NCBI GenBank assembly: GCA_027625915.1
Contig: JANTQA010000008.1
Location: 2,621,001-2,685,000, forward strand
DNA from: Anaeramoeba flamelloides
Lineage: Eukaryota; Metamonada; Anaeramoebidae
Reading direction: 5' to 3'
Length of the DNA stretch: 64,000 nucleotides
Shown: positions 34,549 to 44,867 of the stretch, one piece after another
Position numbering within the stretch: the stretch's first letter is position 1
Layout of the letters: every line of letters starts with the position of its first letter
Made by a program: the position numbers and the translations under genes
The notes under the pieces: model-generated
The model's input: only the letters and a program-made list of their open reading frames with translations
Told to the model about the DNA's origin: nothing
The model's database searches: none

Positions 34549-35569
34549 TAAAATTAATTTTGTAAGAAAAGAAATAAAAAATGATCACTCTGCTTTTAAA
34601 AATATTGAGAATATTAGAATACTAATTTCACTATGAAAACGAACTGAAGAAACAATTAAGGATATCAAGTTTTCAGATTCTTTCAAGCTTATCATTTCTT
34701 GAAGTGACAAATACAAGAGAATAAACGACCATAATAGGACATATTTTTTAGTTCATTGGATAAAATTATGTAGATAGCATTCTAGAACAAGAATCAACAA
34801 TTTAAAACCGTTTTTTATTTAATTTATTTGTTATTCTTTTGATAATTGCTCTAAGAAAAGATTAAAATACATTTATGGAAGCTTTTTCTGACTGGTATTT
34901 GAATTATAAATGGGAAAAAATTTTCGCTTCCTTTTCCATATTTTTCTTTTATGAACAGAAGCCCTCAATTAATTAGGTTGTAATATATGGTTTCTCTATT
35001 TGAAAAAGGAGATTGAAAATGATAGTGAAAATTTTTACATTAATTAGATTTCCTATACCAGTAAAAGAAAAAATTTGTATAGTTTATCTTTTTAACAATA
35101 CTGATCTGATTTTCATTTACCATTCTGAGTTCAAATAAAATTGAAGATATTGATTAAAAAAAAGAACCAATTAAAGAAAGAGAGATCAAAAATTTAAATC
35201 TCTTTCTTTGGTAGTTTCTATTAGTAAAGCAAAATTGAAGAAAACGAAGTGATAGTTTTTCTCAATGGTTATTCAAATTCAACTTGTTCAATTTGAAAAC
35301 CTTTGAGAGAATTGTGAAACCAGAGAAAAATTTATCAATTTTATGAGTTATTGGTCTCTTGGGAGTTAAAAACCATACAGTTATAAAATTATCCTAAAAA
35401 TAAAAAATAGTCTCAAAATCTTAAAGTGTCTATCTAATTATAGAAGGAAAAGAAATCAAATCAAATTTGTTTAAAACACTTAACCAAATGAAAATAGAAA
35501 ATTTTGGATTTTTTATTTTTTAATTTTTTCAAGTCCGAACAAATTTCGTTTGTTTTTTGTAAAGAATAA
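34549..35569. promoter_or_regulatory. Shared upstream region between divergent NAA10 and MOB4
   Basis: The two start codons lie 1021 bp apart and point away from each other, so this stretch must hold both promoters. The only recognisable element is a family B MITE at 34892-35061. No TATA box can be distinguished in DNA this AT-rich. Confidence 0.5.
34892..35061. mobile_element. Family B MITE, copy B5
   Basis: It begins CTGGTATTTGAATTATAAAT and ends TTTCCTATACCAG followed by TA. The sub-terminal layer TTTTCGCTTCCTTTTCC is mirrored by GAAAATGATAGTGAAAA. It is about 170 bp and non-coding, and sits about 0.5 kb upstream of MOB4 and 0.35 kb upstream of NAA10. Confidence 0.7.
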
Positions 35570-36283
35570 ATGACAACCCAACTAAGACGTAACAGACCTG
35601 GAACCAAAAGAAAAGAACTGTACAATTGGCATGAATTGCCATTAGACGAAATGGATGGTGCTCTAAGCACCCAGCAACATTTGCAAACGTTAATAAAAAA
35701 AGATCCATCTGATATTTGGAAATTAGTTCTACTGCCTGATGGCCAAGACAAATACGTCTGGATTTATGAGCACCTTTGTCAATTTGTTGTTGAGCTACAT
35801 CGCTACTGTTCCTTTCATAATGATGTTTGGACAGTTGAAAATCACCCCGATATGCACATCACGATCAATGGTGAAGATACGGTCTTTTTGTCGAGTGCCT
35901 TTCGGCCACCAAAGAAGGTACCAGCAATTGACTATATCACACAAACGATCGAACAAACACAAGACACACTAAACAATAGTACCTTATTTCCTTCAAGGGC
36001 CTTTATTCCTGAAGAGGGCCAAGCCAAATTTGTCGAAATTTACAGAAGACTCGCTAGGATCTTTGCCTTCAGTTACTACCATTACCCCGGCTATTTTCAG
36101 AAATTTGAAAAACAGTATTATTTGTTCACTCGTTTTAAGACCTTGGGGAAATACTACAAGCTAATTAAGCAAGAAAGCCTTTTAGTCCCAGAGCATGTTG
36201 CTGAAATTGAGCCTTTCAAAGAAGAACCAAAAGACTACCAAGATGAAAACGAAGACGATGATGAGGAAGAAGAAAATGATTAA
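35570..36283 (+). CDS. MOB4: MOB4/phocein-family protein without zinc ligands
   Basis: A single exon encodes 237 residues. The N-terminus LRRNRPGTKRKELYNW, then DEMDGALSTQQ, VWIYEHLCQF, PPKKVPAIDY and the Arg-rich helix before IFAF follow the MOB4/phocein family almost end to end. MOB4 works in the STRIPAK phosphatase-kinase complex in animals and fungi. MOB proteins bind one zinc through two Cys and two His. Aligned to MOB4, those positions here are Asn91, His96, Phe167 and Tyr172, so the classical site is gone; His171 is next to the fourth position but not in it. The C-terminus (about 222-237) is an acidic Glu/Asp tail absent from the human protein. The start codon is the first ATG after an AT-rich leader and gives the expected length. 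No intron is present. Confidence 0.95.
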   Translation: MTTQLRRNRPGTKRKELYNWHELPLDEMDGALSTQQHLQTLIKKDPSDIWKLVLLPDGQDKYVWIYEHLCQFVVELHRYCSFHNDVWTVENHPDMHITINGEDTVFLSSAFRPPKKVPAIDYITQTIEQTQDTLNNSTLFPSRAFIPEEGQAKFVEIYRRLARIFAFSYYHYPGYFQKFEKQYYLFTRFKTLGKYYKLIKQESLLVPEHVAEIEPFKEEPKDYQDENEDDDEEEEND

Positions 36284-37826
36284 GACAATTATTTTTCATT
36301 TGATTGTTTGGTTTAATTATGCTTATCCAAACAATTTTAAGTTTTTATTTTCTTGTTTTTTTCGCTCCCAGCGAAATCAATGAATTTTTAACCAAATACT
36401 ATTTTTTTTTTTTAAGAAAATTGTAAAATGGTTTGTATTTTTTTTTTATGATTTCTTACTGATAAATCCAAAAAAAATGTCACCAAATTTTGGTTCAATT
36501 TCCATTTTTTTACGATTTGAAAACTCGATCTGATATAATAAAGTTTCGTTCCAAAGAATCAATCGAAAATCAACCCATTTTTATCGTTTCTTTGGATTTA
36601 AACGAATAAAATTCTTTCTTCTATTTGGATCCAAAGAGAGTTAAAAACAACCATTAAAAAATGGGAAATTGAACTAAAAAATTATTGAACATTTATCTGA
36701 ATTTGCCAGTATTGTATTTTGAAACATATTAAATATTCTGATGATTAATACATTTTACTTATACAATTTTTTTATTTTTGTTAAATACAATCATTTTCCA
36801 ATAAATAAATGAGAATTTTTATCTGAATTTCCCACAATATGTTTCATAACAACGTGCTCAAATAATAAACAGATCTTAATAAATTAATTAAAAATGAAAA
36901 TTGTTGAATTAATTTGGTTATTTCTTCTTCAACTTTTGAGATAAAATTTAATTTTTATTTATTTATTTATTTTTGAAGAGAGAAAATTACTCTTCTTATG
37001 TTTTATAGTAAGTTTTTTTTTTTGAAAATTTAATTAAATAGGTCAAAACCAAAGAATTACTCAATTCTTTTGAAATCTGTAAAATACTAATATCTTTTCT
37101 TTCTAATTTGAGAAAATAAATGTTAAACTTTTTTTAATTCAATAAATAAAGAGAAAAATTCCTCAATTTTTCATTTATTTATTTAACCAAAAAAAAAAAA
37201 ACCTTTGTTACCCTTTCTTGTATTTTCTGTTTATTTGGATAATCAATAGATTTTCAGAATTAAGCAAAAAACTCAAGAAAATTGTAATTATCTTTTTAGA
37301 ATTTGAAGGAATTGAGTAAAATCAAAGATTGTACTCAATTATTATTATCACTATTATTACTATTTTGAAAAGCTATTCATGTAATTAAAAATGCTTAAAA
37401 TTGAAGATTTAATTTATGATTATAATTATTATTATTGAGAAACGGTGGTAATTAAACCGAATTTTAATTAAATAAAAAGGGAATAAGAAAAATAATCATG
37501 GTATTAATATAATAAATATCAATACAATCTGAGTCATCAAAGTAAAAAATATTAACATGGTTTCGATTTTCGAATTAGTAGGGGTACGTAAAAATCCATA
37601 GTAGATTATAATTAATAAATAAAAATTCAATAATATGTAATTAATAGTTGGTATTCAGCGAATCTAAATCTGATACACTAGACACTCGAATTTTATATAT
37701 AAATATTAATAGTATTATTTTTTTTTTTTGGGATAGTATTTAAAATCAAAGTAATTGTATTCATCGAATTTATCTAAATTAGGAATTCAATTATAAAAAA
37801 TAGTAATTTTTTTTTTTTATTGTAAT
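36284..37826. other. Intergenic DNA with TIR element and LINE-tail repeats
   Basis: At 36488-36679, TTTTGGTTCAATTTCCATTT is mirrored by AAATGGGAAATTGAACTAAAA, a ~190 bp terminal-inverted-repeat relic just after MOB4. At about 37040-37360 the tail motifs that follow LINE fragments recur (TTACTCAATTCTTTTGAAAT, TTCTGTTTATTTGGATAATC, GAATTGAGTAAAATCAAAG). No gene was found. Confidence 0.55.
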
Positions 37827-39080
37827 TTAAGGGAGGAGTTTAGAATTCCTCTTGTTTGCCCGAATTCCTAAACTTGAATTTAGAAATCGTATAATAGATT
37901 CAAACATAATCTTATTATCTACTAGAACTAATAAAGATATTGAATCTTGTTTATTAATAATATTATAAATATTATTATTATTTAAAATAAGTGAAAAATT
38001 ATTTTTTTCTAATTCAGAAATCCAGATTTTACGATTATTTTCATAGGCTGAGCAGTCGTTAGGTTTTCCAGAATTCAAATGAATTGCGTAAAATCTTTGA
38101 TTTTACTCTATTCTTTTAAATTCTGGAAAATATAGACACGATCACAGAGAAAATGATCCAAATCTTTATTTCTTTTACACAATTGACAAAATTGTGATTT
38201 ATTTTTGTTCATAAAATAAGAATATTTACTAAGATAATTTGTATAATTTCTTAACTTTAGAATAGAAGTTGAACCCTTCCATTTTAAATATTTTTGCTGT
38301 TTGTTAATATTTCCCTGTATCAAAATTATTTTCAAATATTTTTGTTCTTTCCAACTTGGACTATTTTTTAATTGATTAATTCTGTAAACTTAGAGTTCAG
38401 ATTCTAATTCTTTTAAATTTCGAGCTTTCCAATTAATTTTTTTTGTTTCTTTTTCTCTGAAGGGGAGAAGATTTATTAATTTATCAAATCCCAAAATTTT
38501 TAATTTTTGAATTAATTTGAATTTTCTTTTGTAAATTGTGATTCTTGCCAAATCAATTTTTGCTTCAGTTTTATAAATAAGCCTAGGGGAATGTGGGTTT
38601 ATTAAAAGCGATTCTGTGATTTTCTTATTAATCCAAATATCAATTTTTTTGAAATCAGATTCTGTAAAGCCAAATATCTCCAACCCATATAATAGTTGAC
38701 TATGTAAAACGGCTTAAAGAATTGAATTTTTAACCCATTAGAAAAATTCCTTTCTTTAAAAATATGTAGGACTTTTTCAAAATTATTATTGACCTTTTCA
38801 AAGTTAAATTTTAGATGATTTTTTTTGTCTAACCAAATACCAAGATAAAAAAATTCTTTTGGTATTCGGGTAAAAATAGTAATTATTTTTTAATCTTATT
38901 AATTTTGTATGTAATATTAATAAAATTTCAATTATTACAAAGTAATATTTTTTTCATTTTTTTTATCTAATTCCATTGTAAGAAAATTGTTGATAAAAAT
39001 TTATAATTGATCAGAAAATTTAGCTTTATTAAGAATTTTTTGAATAATTCTTTCTCTTATTAGGGGTAAGACCCAATTAT
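37827..39080 (-). pseudogene. Non-LTR retrotransposon reverse-transcriptase relic L4
   Basis: Read on the minus strand, a broken reading frame runs through 39080-37827. In order it shows a stop-ridden segment at about 39080-38890, then IPKEFFYLGIWLDKKN (the YLG motif that follows the RT catalytic core) at about 38870. RLIYKTEAKIDLARITIYKR follows, then a zinc-type motif CQLCKRNKDLDHFLC (about 38185-38140), and the C-terminal SLLVLVDNKIMFESIIRFLN. Frame changes and stops separate these parts, so it is dead. The catalytic residues and any endonuclease are not recognisable. A palindromic tail motif (38055-38135) interrupts the frame after the Cys/His motif. It is the longest copy of the family whose 3' ends are at 8.6, 26.7, 33.2 and probably 54.3 kb. 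Confidence 0.75.
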
Positions 39081-39207
39081 TAAACTATTTCATTTAACAT
39101 AATTATTCTGAGTTTGATAAACTTAATAATTCTTTTAGAAATTTAAAATAGATCCTTTACAAATATTTGATTAAATCTACTCACAATAAAATAACAGATT
39201 AAAGAAA

Positions 39208-39238
<31 letters not shown>

Positions 39239-41414
39239 AATCCATTGAAATAAAATTGATCAAATCTACTTAGATGGATCATATACGATTTTAGTAAAAA
39301 AATAAAACAATTTAAAATTAATTTATTAAAAAAAAACAATTTAATTGGTAAATATATCTAACAGATTTATAAGCCAAATATAAGAATTGATTAAACATTT
39401 TTTTTTAATTTTTCTAACTCTCTATATAAAATTTTTAATACACAATTTGTTTTTTTTTTTTTGGAATTATTTTATAATTTTTTTAATTCATGAAAAAGTA
39501 ATTGTAAAAGTTTAACAATTATACTGATTTAAATATGAATTTTTTAAATTTCATGAAAAAATAATGTAGTTATATATCTATTAAAGTTGTTAAAACGTGG
39601 AAATTATTACAAAAAACTCTCATTTTTTTAATAAAAACTGTTTAAAATCCTAACATTTATTTTTTTGTAAAATTGATTAATTTCTTTTTGATATATAATT
39701 TATGAATTCTATTACCATTATTTTATTTTCAAGAATCTTAAAAGAAAAATTAAAAAATAAAAAAAATTCATAAGAAATAATATAAAAAAAGCAAAAATAT
39801 AATAAATTACTGTTCCGGATATTCAAAATTGGGGAAACTATTTTGAATACTAATATTTTTATATCATAAATTGTTAACATTGTTTACTTTTATAAAGAAA
39901 AACTATCAAAAAAAAGATTGAAACATAAATTACTCTTTAAAAATATTTTAATAAATATAAATTATATTTGAAATATCCTATTAATTCATTTTTTTTCCTT
40001 TGGGTTTTTTTTTTTCGATTCATATATTATGGATCAATAAATCCGAAATATTGTGTTCTGCAATGAATTGTATTAAAAATTAATTTTCTTTACACTAATG
40101 AAACACTATTTAAAGGACTCTTTATTAATTCAAAAATTAGAAATATCAAAAATCTTATTTAGATTAAAAACAATTAAGAAGAAGTGGGTACCAATAACTT
40201 TACAAATCAAAGTTTTATCAAATATTTAAAGAATTTTGTAAAAATTATTTCTTATTCTTAGAAAGTTTTTTTCCTATATCAAGTAGTTAAGGGAAAACAT
40301 AAACATAATTATTTTATATTTTAAAAGAATTATAGATAATTCGTTTATAAAAAAGAGTTGCCCATTAACTAATAAATAAAAAATGATAATCCTCTCAAAA
40401 AAGTTATTTTTACAGATAACTTATTCCCCCCTTCAGATGTTTTCTTTATTTGTGGGTCAGTTCAACCCCATTGAAAACCACTAGTAAAAATCATTTGTTT
40501 ATTGTTCAGATAATTTTCAATAATTTCAAATTTGTTTTTTAATTTATGATATATTCTTTGAAAAGAGTACCTTAACACCTCAAAATTTACCAAATTTTCA
40601 AAAAAAGATCCTTTAAGATCAAATTTCACTATAAAATTGGTGACTACTTGCAAACAAGGAAAATACAATTAAAATATTTCTTGTTTAATTCTTCATTTAT
40701 TATGAAAAAGTTTTTTAAACTCAAAATATATATAGAATGGAAAAAAATATCCAAACATTAAAATAATCCCTAACAAGATTTTTTAATTGTAAATATTAGG
40801 AAAATTGTTTTACCATTGATTAAAATGATTTCTATTTTTTTAATAGCAAAACTCAAAAAAAGTGTAACATATTACTTTTTAGAATTAAGAATAATGAAAA
40901 TAAACTTGTTCAAAACGCCATTCACTAAATCAAAAAACAAAAAAAAATTATAATTTTCCGAACTCTAATAAATCTATATAAAATTTTATTGTTTTTCAAA
41001 ATAAGTTGATTTCTTTATGTTATCAAACAATTTAGAGGAGTTTTTGATAGATACATCACTTTAATAAACTTTAGGTAGGTATATTAGTCGCACTGATTCA
41101 TAATTTGTTTAGTTTTAAAAAGATCTTGATTTTAAAATTATATTAATTTAAACAATTTACCTAATAGTAATAATAAAAAATTATATAAGTATTTCTTCTA
41201 ATTTAAGGATATTGTTTCAATACTGTTTAAATAATTTTTCGGAGTATAGTATTTCAAAAAAAACCACCAATAAAATCAAATTAAGAGTGAATGTTATCTT
41301 TTTCTTTTGTTAGAATAATACCCAATTTATCAAACGAAAAGGCATTAACTTTGAGGGAATCTTTCAGAGTCAACTCCCAAAAATCATAATTAAAAATGAA
41401 TTTCATTTTCACTC
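39081..41414. other. Intergenic DNA, includes repeat G copy 1
   Basis: No supported gene. An (AT)n tract lies at 39212-39238. The segment at about 40745-41085 is a diverged direct copy of 43600-43935. Short ORFs at 39677-39880 and 40462-40668 (minus) have no recognisable domain. Confidence 0.45.
40745..41085. repeat. Direct repeat G, copy 1
   Basis: It shares with 43600-43935 the ordered motifs AATATTAGGAAAATTGTT, GTTCAAAACGCCATTCA/GTTCAAAACACTATTCA, TGTTATCAAACAATT and CTTTAATRAACTTTAGGTA. The pair lies in the same orientation on either side of the Lys/Asn-rich gene at 41994-43078. Confidence 0.6.
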
Positions 41415-41890
41415 TTACTGTTGAGAGAAAAATGTTGGACACTGAAAAATAGTTGGATCGCAATTTTAATTGCGAACATTAATAGAACCTGAAAAAGATT
41501 TTTAATTTCTTTCGTTTGTGAAATAACTAAAGAAAATAACAATAATCTACCTATTAGAATAATGGTTAATGTAATTCTTCTTTTTCAAAATGTTATCTCT
41601 TATAATCAAAAGCAAGTTTAAAAATTAACATTTTAAGAATTAATAGTAAACTTTACCAAAACTTGGATTTTTGTTAAAATAGCAAGATCTACTTTAGTTA
41701 TCAATCATTCAAATGAGTATTCTACACACAAAACAGATTAATGAACTTGTAATACATTAAAACCTGGATTTATATAAAAGTCACCTAGTTATCAATAAGA
41801 TTTGATTTTCAATTTTACTAATGTTCCCAATTAAAAATGGTGCCCAAATATTTTTCTCGGTACAACATTTTTCTCTCAACAGTTATGAAA
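41415..41890. mobile_element. ~475 bp element bounded by inverted repeats
   Basis: TACTGTTGAGAGAAAAATGTTG on the left (41415-41490, continuing with ATTTTTAATTGCGAACATTA-like sequence) is mirrored by CAACATTTTTCTCTCAACAG on the right (41818-41890). The two small ORFs that start inside these arms share the residues NIFLSTV because they are the same DNA read on opposite strands; they are not genes. The right arm lies about 100 bp upstream of the next start codon. Confidence 0.55.
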
Positions 41891-41993
41891 CCAAGTATCC
41901 TGTTGGAAGAGAAAAAGAAATTATTACTAAACAATTCCAAACAAGAACTCAAAAACTACTATAATTTTTATTTTTTTTCCTTTCTCTTTCAAA

Positions 41994-43078
41994 ATGACTT
42001 TTACTGTGGAGTCTCTTTCTGATTCAAATTCTGAAGAGAACACAAAACCCTCGCTCAAAACTGTGAAAGAAATAAATTCACAGCAAGCCACAAGCACAAA
42101 AAAAACAATCAAAGCCAACAAACAAAGCAATCGTAATAATAAAAATACAAAACAAAACAAAAAACAACGGAAAAATCAAAACAAAAATCACAATAAAAAT
42201 CGATCTAATACCAAGAATAGAGACAAATTGAAAAATAAACCAAAATCAAAAGTTCGATCATCCAACGATCAAAAAACAACAAATAACTCGCCAAGTGAGT
42301 CCTCAAGTGAGTCCTCAAGCGATTCCTCAAGTGATTCATCAAGCGATTCTGAATTTTCAGGAATTACATTCAAAAGCAAAACCAAAAGCAAGGGAGAATC
42401 CAAGCCAAAGGTAGAAATAATCCAAGCCCCAATTCTTGAAAACCCACTTTTCAAAAACCGAAAGAGAAACCAAAATTCTTCGAATGAAGATGATCTTGGA
42501 CAAACTAAAAAAAAAACGAAGAGGAATTATTATCAAATTAGAAATTCCAAGCAATTACGTAAGGAATTTGAAAAAATTAATAATAAAGTTTACGAAATTA
42601 ATCGTGATAACATAAGTTCAAAAAGCCAAAACCTCAAAAGAGAAAACGACATTCTGAAACTTGGAGGAACAGTAAATTTCATTCAGATTTTCTCTCTTAA
42701 TTTTACATCTCTTTTTTTTTTTTTTGTTTTGATTTTAATCGCCAATATTCTACTCCTTAATCCCAAATAATTTAAAACCCTAATTTTTTTTCTTTTCATT
42801 CTTCTTAGGTGACAAAATATACAACACCTTACCCAATTATGCTTAAACGAATTCAAAAACAAAAAAAACAAGATGAAAGACATAACCAGATTCGTGCACA
42901 GTTCGGTGATGTTATTGAAAAAAGAGAAACATTCAACCAAAAACAGATCAAAAAAAGGAAACAGAAAAAATATCAACGATTTATTAATTTTAAAAAGAAT
43001 GAGCCAAAGAGCAAAAAAAGACTTGGAATACGTACAAATAGTTTTGGGGTTGTTAAAGTTAATCCCAAACAATTTTAA
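41994..43078 (+). CDS. Uncharacterised Lys/Asn/Ser-rich, probably nuclear protein
   Basis: Two exons, 41994-42671 and 42809-43078, join in phase 0 across a 137 bp intron (GTAAAT...TTCTTAG), giving 315 residues. I do not recognise the family. Residues 1-95 are Lys/Asn/Gln-rich, and about 100-125 is a Ser/Asp/Glu repeat (SESSSDSSSDSSS) like casein kinase 2 target tracts. From about 200 the composition becomes more ordinary (IRNSKQLRKEFEKINNKVYE, then LKLGGT-VTKYTTPYP), followed by a basic helix and a neat end LGIRTNSFGVVKVNPKQF. Basic clusters plus an acidic serine tract suggest a nucleolar or ribosome-assembly factor, which is inference. The exon joint is supported by phase and by the change from low complexity to an ordered C-terminus. 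Confidence 0.7.
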
Positions 43079-44582
43079 ATTTTTGTTATGCATTTCTTAC
43101 ATAAATCCAAAAATCCAAATGGGATTTTTAATATAAAATTAGATTTGTTTTTATTTTTTTTCTTGTTATTGTCTTTTGAATTTAATTGGATTTTTTACTT
43201 GAATTTGTGTGATTTTAAAAGGTTTATTGAAGCGATTAGTTTCTTACAGCAAAGTAACAGAATATTAAAAGATGGTATTGGTAATATAATTGACTTTATT
43301 ATTTTAGTAGAATAAAAAAATTACGATGAACGGAAGAAAAAAAGAAAAAACGAAAATTTTATCTATTGAAATAAATTTTTTTTTCTCATTTTTAAGATTA
43401 AAAAAGAGTTAAGATATCAGTCTTCCACAACAACAGTACAAAATATTATCATATGTTATTTGTGATATTTTGTACTTTTAAATTTTATTAATGTGAAGTA
43501 CCAATATATTTGATTGAATAAAAAACCCAGAAAAGTGAAAATTTCTCACTGAGATCAGATCTTTTTTTTAACATTTTTTAAATAAAAGGTAAAGAAGTGA
43601 AAAAAACCCCTAAAAAGATTTTTAATTATGAATATTAGGAAAATTGTTGTGTTATTACTTTTATTTAAAATCAAATCCTTTTTTTTTAGAGAATCAAAAT
43701 TTAAAAATTATTACTCGACTAACTTATTAGAATGTTGGTTAATCAACTTACACACGTTCAAAACACTATTCAATATATCAAAAAATGGAATAACAATTAT
43801 CATTTTGCCAACTCTTGTAAACATCTATAAAACCTGATTGTTTTTCAAAAAAAAAAATAGATCGACTTATGTTATCAAACAATTACTTGAGTATTGTATA
43901 GACTCCTTACTTTAATGAACTTTAGGTAAGTTTATGACTAGACTCATAAAAATTTTATTATTTATAAAAAGAATTTGATTGAAAATAAAAGAAATTATAC
44001 ACCAATTTTATTAATATTCATAATTAAACATCTTGTCCTGGATTTTATTCATCCCCCGTATTTTTTTCATTACTATATTTTGCATATTATTTTTTTTTCT
44101 TTCAGCTTAAAATGTTTTTACCCCCTTTTACGACTTTTTTTCATCATTATTAGACTAAATAACATTTTATTGTAATAAATATTAATGTAAAGATTTTTGT
44201 TCTTTTTTTGAGATGATTCTTTTATTTAGACTAAATTGCGTTTTAGAACATATTGGGAATAATTAATGTTGTTTCAATAAGAATAATTTTATTTGATAAA
44301 ATTTTGAAACTAGGCTCTGTTAAAATAATTATTACCAACTGAAAATATTTAAAAAAGACATATGAGCTAAGTAAGTATTTTTATTAAACTAATTAATTCT
44401 TGAATAGAAGTTCCGAAATAAACTAAATTTCATAATAAATGACCCATCTTACATTTAAATAATGAATTGTTTTTGTGTGGTTTTGTAATATTTTGTAGTT
44501 TTTCCTCTCACAATAAAAAGTTAGCAAATAAATCATTTTTTCTCTTTTTTATTTTTTTAATAGTGTTTTGTTAAAATAGAAA
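43079..44582. other. Intergenic DNA with direct repeat G copy 2
   Basis: Copy 2 of direct repeat G lies at about 43600-43935. The ORF at 43628-43837 lies within that copy and is broken in copy 1, so it is not called. Nothing else was recognised. Confidence 0.45.
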
Positions 44583-44867
44583 ATGAAAATGAAAAATTTG
44601 AAAGAAGTAACAGATGAATTAATGAAAAAATTTGGTTTAAAATATGGAAAAGTGATTAGATTTAGTTATCCAAATGGAAGGAGAATCGATAAATGGGTTT
44701 TTTTACTTATTTAAATTGTCTATTTTTCATGTAATGCTTCTTTCAAAATAAATAGCCCAATTTTTTTTAACATTTTTTTTTATTTTTCTTTCTTTTATTT
44801 TTAGACAAAAAATAAATATCTTTTGAGTATAGAACTGAATATTAGAATCTAAATTTTTATATTATAA
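44583..44867 (+). CDS. Possible small two-exon gene or isolated exon
   Basis: From ATG 44583 the frame reads KNLKEVTDELMKKFGLKYGK, then VIRFSYPNGRRIDKW. Its amino-acid mix is unlike the surrounding translated noise. The sequence after KW starts GTTTTTTTAC and could be a donor. A TTTTTAG acceptor at about 44804 would add TKNKYLLSIELNIRI and a stop, giving about 54 residues. There is no recognised family. It may equally be one exon of a decayed or longer gene, and the splice sites are weak. Confidence 0.3.

Noticed and set aside
41837-42022. 61-codon ORF sharing NIFLSTV with the opposite-strand ORF at 41281-41463
   Set aside because: The similarity comes from inverted-repeat arms; both frames are non-coding.
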